Assembly: GCF_016742135.1 (NCBI RefSeq)
Contig: NZ_JACVCG010000003.1
Location: 369,148-433,147 of the forward strand
Length of the DNA: 64,000 nt
DNA from: Brevundimonas sp.
GTDB lineage: Bacteria > Pseudomonadota > Alphaproteobacteria > Caulobacterales > Caulobacteraceae
Direction of reading: 5' to 3'
Shown: piece after piece, positions 62,990 through 64,000 of the stretch
Position numbering within the stretch: position 1 is the stretch's first letter
Layout of the letters: each line of letters begins with the position of its first letter
Program-made: the position numbers and the translations under genes
The notes under the pieces: model-generated
Seen by the model: only the letters and a program-made list of their open reading frames with translations
What the model was told of the DNA's origin: nothing
The model's database searches: none

Positions 62990-63670
62990 ATGATCGGCGA
63001 CAGGCGGGTGATCGGGGTCATTCCGGCGCGGGCAGGCTCCCGCCGCATGATTGGCAAGAACACCCGCATGCTGGCGGGGCGGCCCATGATCGGCTGGACC
63101 CTGGCGGCGGCGCGGGCCTCCCGGGTGCTGGACCGCATTGTCGTGTCCAGCGACGATCCGGCGGTGCTGGACCTGGCGGCGGAGATGGGCTGCCCGGCCC
63201 CTTTCACGCGTCCGGCGTCCCTGTCGGGCCCAGAGGCCTCTGTGATCGATGCGGTCGAACATGCCCTGGGCGAAGTGGGCGGGGTCTGGGACTATGTGGT
63301 GCTGCTGCAGCCGACTTCGCCGCTGCGTCGGGCCCTCGACATCGATGCCGCCGTGGCCCTGGCCGAGGAGCGGCAGGCGCCGGCGGTGATCAGCGTGTCG
63401 CCCCTGCCCAAGCCTGCGGGGTTTCATGTCCGGATGGTGGGGGACGGGAGCCTGGCGGGGCCGCCCCCGGCGCTCGAGGACACCTTTGTCATCAATGGGG
63501 CCGTCTATGTGGCGCGTCCCGAACGACTGTCGCGCGACCGCACCTTCAGGCCGGAGGGCGCGCTGGGTTACGTCATGCCCGTCGAACGGGGCTGGGATGT
63601 CGACACGGCGGACGAATTCGCGGCCTGCGAGGCCCGGCTGTGTGCGGATTCGGACATTGCGGCGACCTGA
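62990..63670 (+). CDS. CMP-sugar synthetase (acylneuraminate cytidylyltransferase family)
   Basis: 226 residues from the ATG giving MIGDRRVIGVIPARAGSRRM. Nucleotide motif IPARAGSRRMIGKN; also VVSSDDPAVLDLAAEMG, VVLLQPTSPLRRALDIDAAV, and VERGWDVDTADEFAACEA. The family activates sialic, pseudaminic or legionaminic acids with CTP. As it is divergent from the capsule exporter, it probably supplies an acidic nonulosonate-type sugar, but no sugar-building genes are in the window, so the substrate is open. Confidence 0.9.
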   Translation: MIGDRRVIGVIPARAGSRRMIGKNTRMLAGRPMIGWTLAAARASRVLDRIVVSSDDPAVLDLAAEMGCPAPFTRPASLSGPEASVIDAVEHALGEVGGVWDYVVLLQPTSPLRRALDIDAAVALAEERQAPAVISVSPLPKPAGFHVRMVGDGSLAGPPPALEDTFVINGAVYVARPERLSRDRTFRPEGALGYVMPVERGWDVDTADEFAACEARLCADSDIAAT

Positions 63671-63816
63671 AGCTGTATCTTCGGTATCACGCTGCCACAG
63701 TTTAGGCGCTTTCCGGGCCAGTTGAGCCTCGACCTTCAGGACGGGCGCTGTTATTAGAACCGCGAGGCGGCGTGTCCGTCGCATATTTCAACGAAGGCTG
63801 CGGAGGGCATTCACCG

Positions 63817-64000
63817 ATGCGTGTTAAGAGTTTTATCCTGGCGTCCAGCGCCGCTGCGGCGCTCGCCCTGGGTGCTGGTGCGGCTTCGGCTGAGCCGAAT
63901 GGCTGGTATGGCGCGATTGACGCGGGCTGGCACAAGGTCAACGACGTTTACGCCGTGGATTCGCTGGCCGGCAACGGCTGGGAGTTCGAGATCAAGGAAG
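63817..64000 (+). CDS. OmpA-like outer-membrane protein, 5' part only
   Basis: 61 codons before the window ends. ATG after GGAGGG; Sec signal RVKSFILASSAAAALALGAG, cleaved at ASAEP. The mature start PNGWYGAIDAGWHKVND is the first strand of an OmpA-type eight-stranded barrel. Whether a C-terminal peptidoglycan-binding OmpA domain follows cannot be seen. The 146 bases upstream show no clear RNA gene or terminator. Confidence 0.8.
   Translation, partial: MRVKSFILASSAAAALALGAGAASAEPNGWYGAIDAGWHKVNDVYAVDSLAGNGWEFEIKE

Overview
The window is GC-rich, gene-dense alphaproteobacterial chromosome, most likely from Brevundimonas or a close relative in the Caulobacterales. This is an inference from several signs: an SOS box of the alphaproteobacterial GAAC-N7-GAAC type, ribosomal protein S16 with a long Ala/Glu tail, an EipA (DUF1134) protein, a UDP-sulfoquinovose synthase (sulfolipids are known from Brevundimonas), system-I cytochrome c maturation genes, and RTX/DUF4214 secreted proteins. 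There are no rRNA or tRNA genes, CRISPR arrays, transposases or prophage genes that I can recognise. Most of it is core chromosome.

Layout. 1-3.8 kb: a cut-off hemolysin-III membrane protein, the hslVU protease operon with a heat-shock-like promoter, and a divergent pair encoding a BLUF blue-light sensor and a MoeB/ThiF-like activating enzyme. 3.8-7.5 kb: a Tat-exported S9 peptidase, a 2-hydroxyacid dehydrogenase and an SH3-domain envelope protein. 7.6-11 kb: fatty acid synthesis (fabA, fabB, fabI). 11-13.7 kb: ffh-rpsP-rimM, with a terminator between rpsP and rimM. 14-19 kb: ppc and a dcp-like M3 peptidase. 19.2-22.9 kb: murI, then the peroxide module ahpC-ahpD facing an OxyR that has a single cysteine, with a regularly spaced four-half-site operator between them. 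23-24 kb: two tandem related lipoproteins. 24-29.7 kb: acnA and ccmABCDG. 30-34 kb: the ydbH-ynbE-ydbL envelope lipid bridge. 34.3-37.5 kb: an M23 peptidase, an alpha/beta hydrolase and a family 9 glycosyltransferase.

37.5-46.7 kb is translation-centred: infC with an AUU start, rpmI-rplT, and pheS-pheT. It is interrupted by an S9 peptidase, an SOS-controlled Y-family polymerase, a dodecin, and an unrecognised small gene between pheS and pheT. 46.8-48.8 kb: a lipoprotein, eipA, and an HTH-like gene whose 3' end runs through a hairpin-rich repeat element. 48.8-53.5 kb: an epimerase and sqdB, then argB-HAD-dapD. 53.7-57.7 kb: a 1350-residue serralysin-like RTX protein with PPC and DUF4214 domains and an unusual tail of repeated Q[VI]LP motifs. 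57.8-63.7 kb: an ABC polysaccharide (capsule) exporter operon with a TPR-glycosyltransferase, and a divergent CMP-sugar synthetase. The window closes inside an OmpA-like gene.

The strongest second-look items are the single-cysteine OxyR with its operator, the secreted RTX protein with the Q[VI]LP tail, the gene inside pheST, the BLUF/E1-like pair beside hslVU, the AUU start and leader of infC, and the repeat element that supplies the end of a protein. I did not find one unmistakable, wholly new system; these are candidates.
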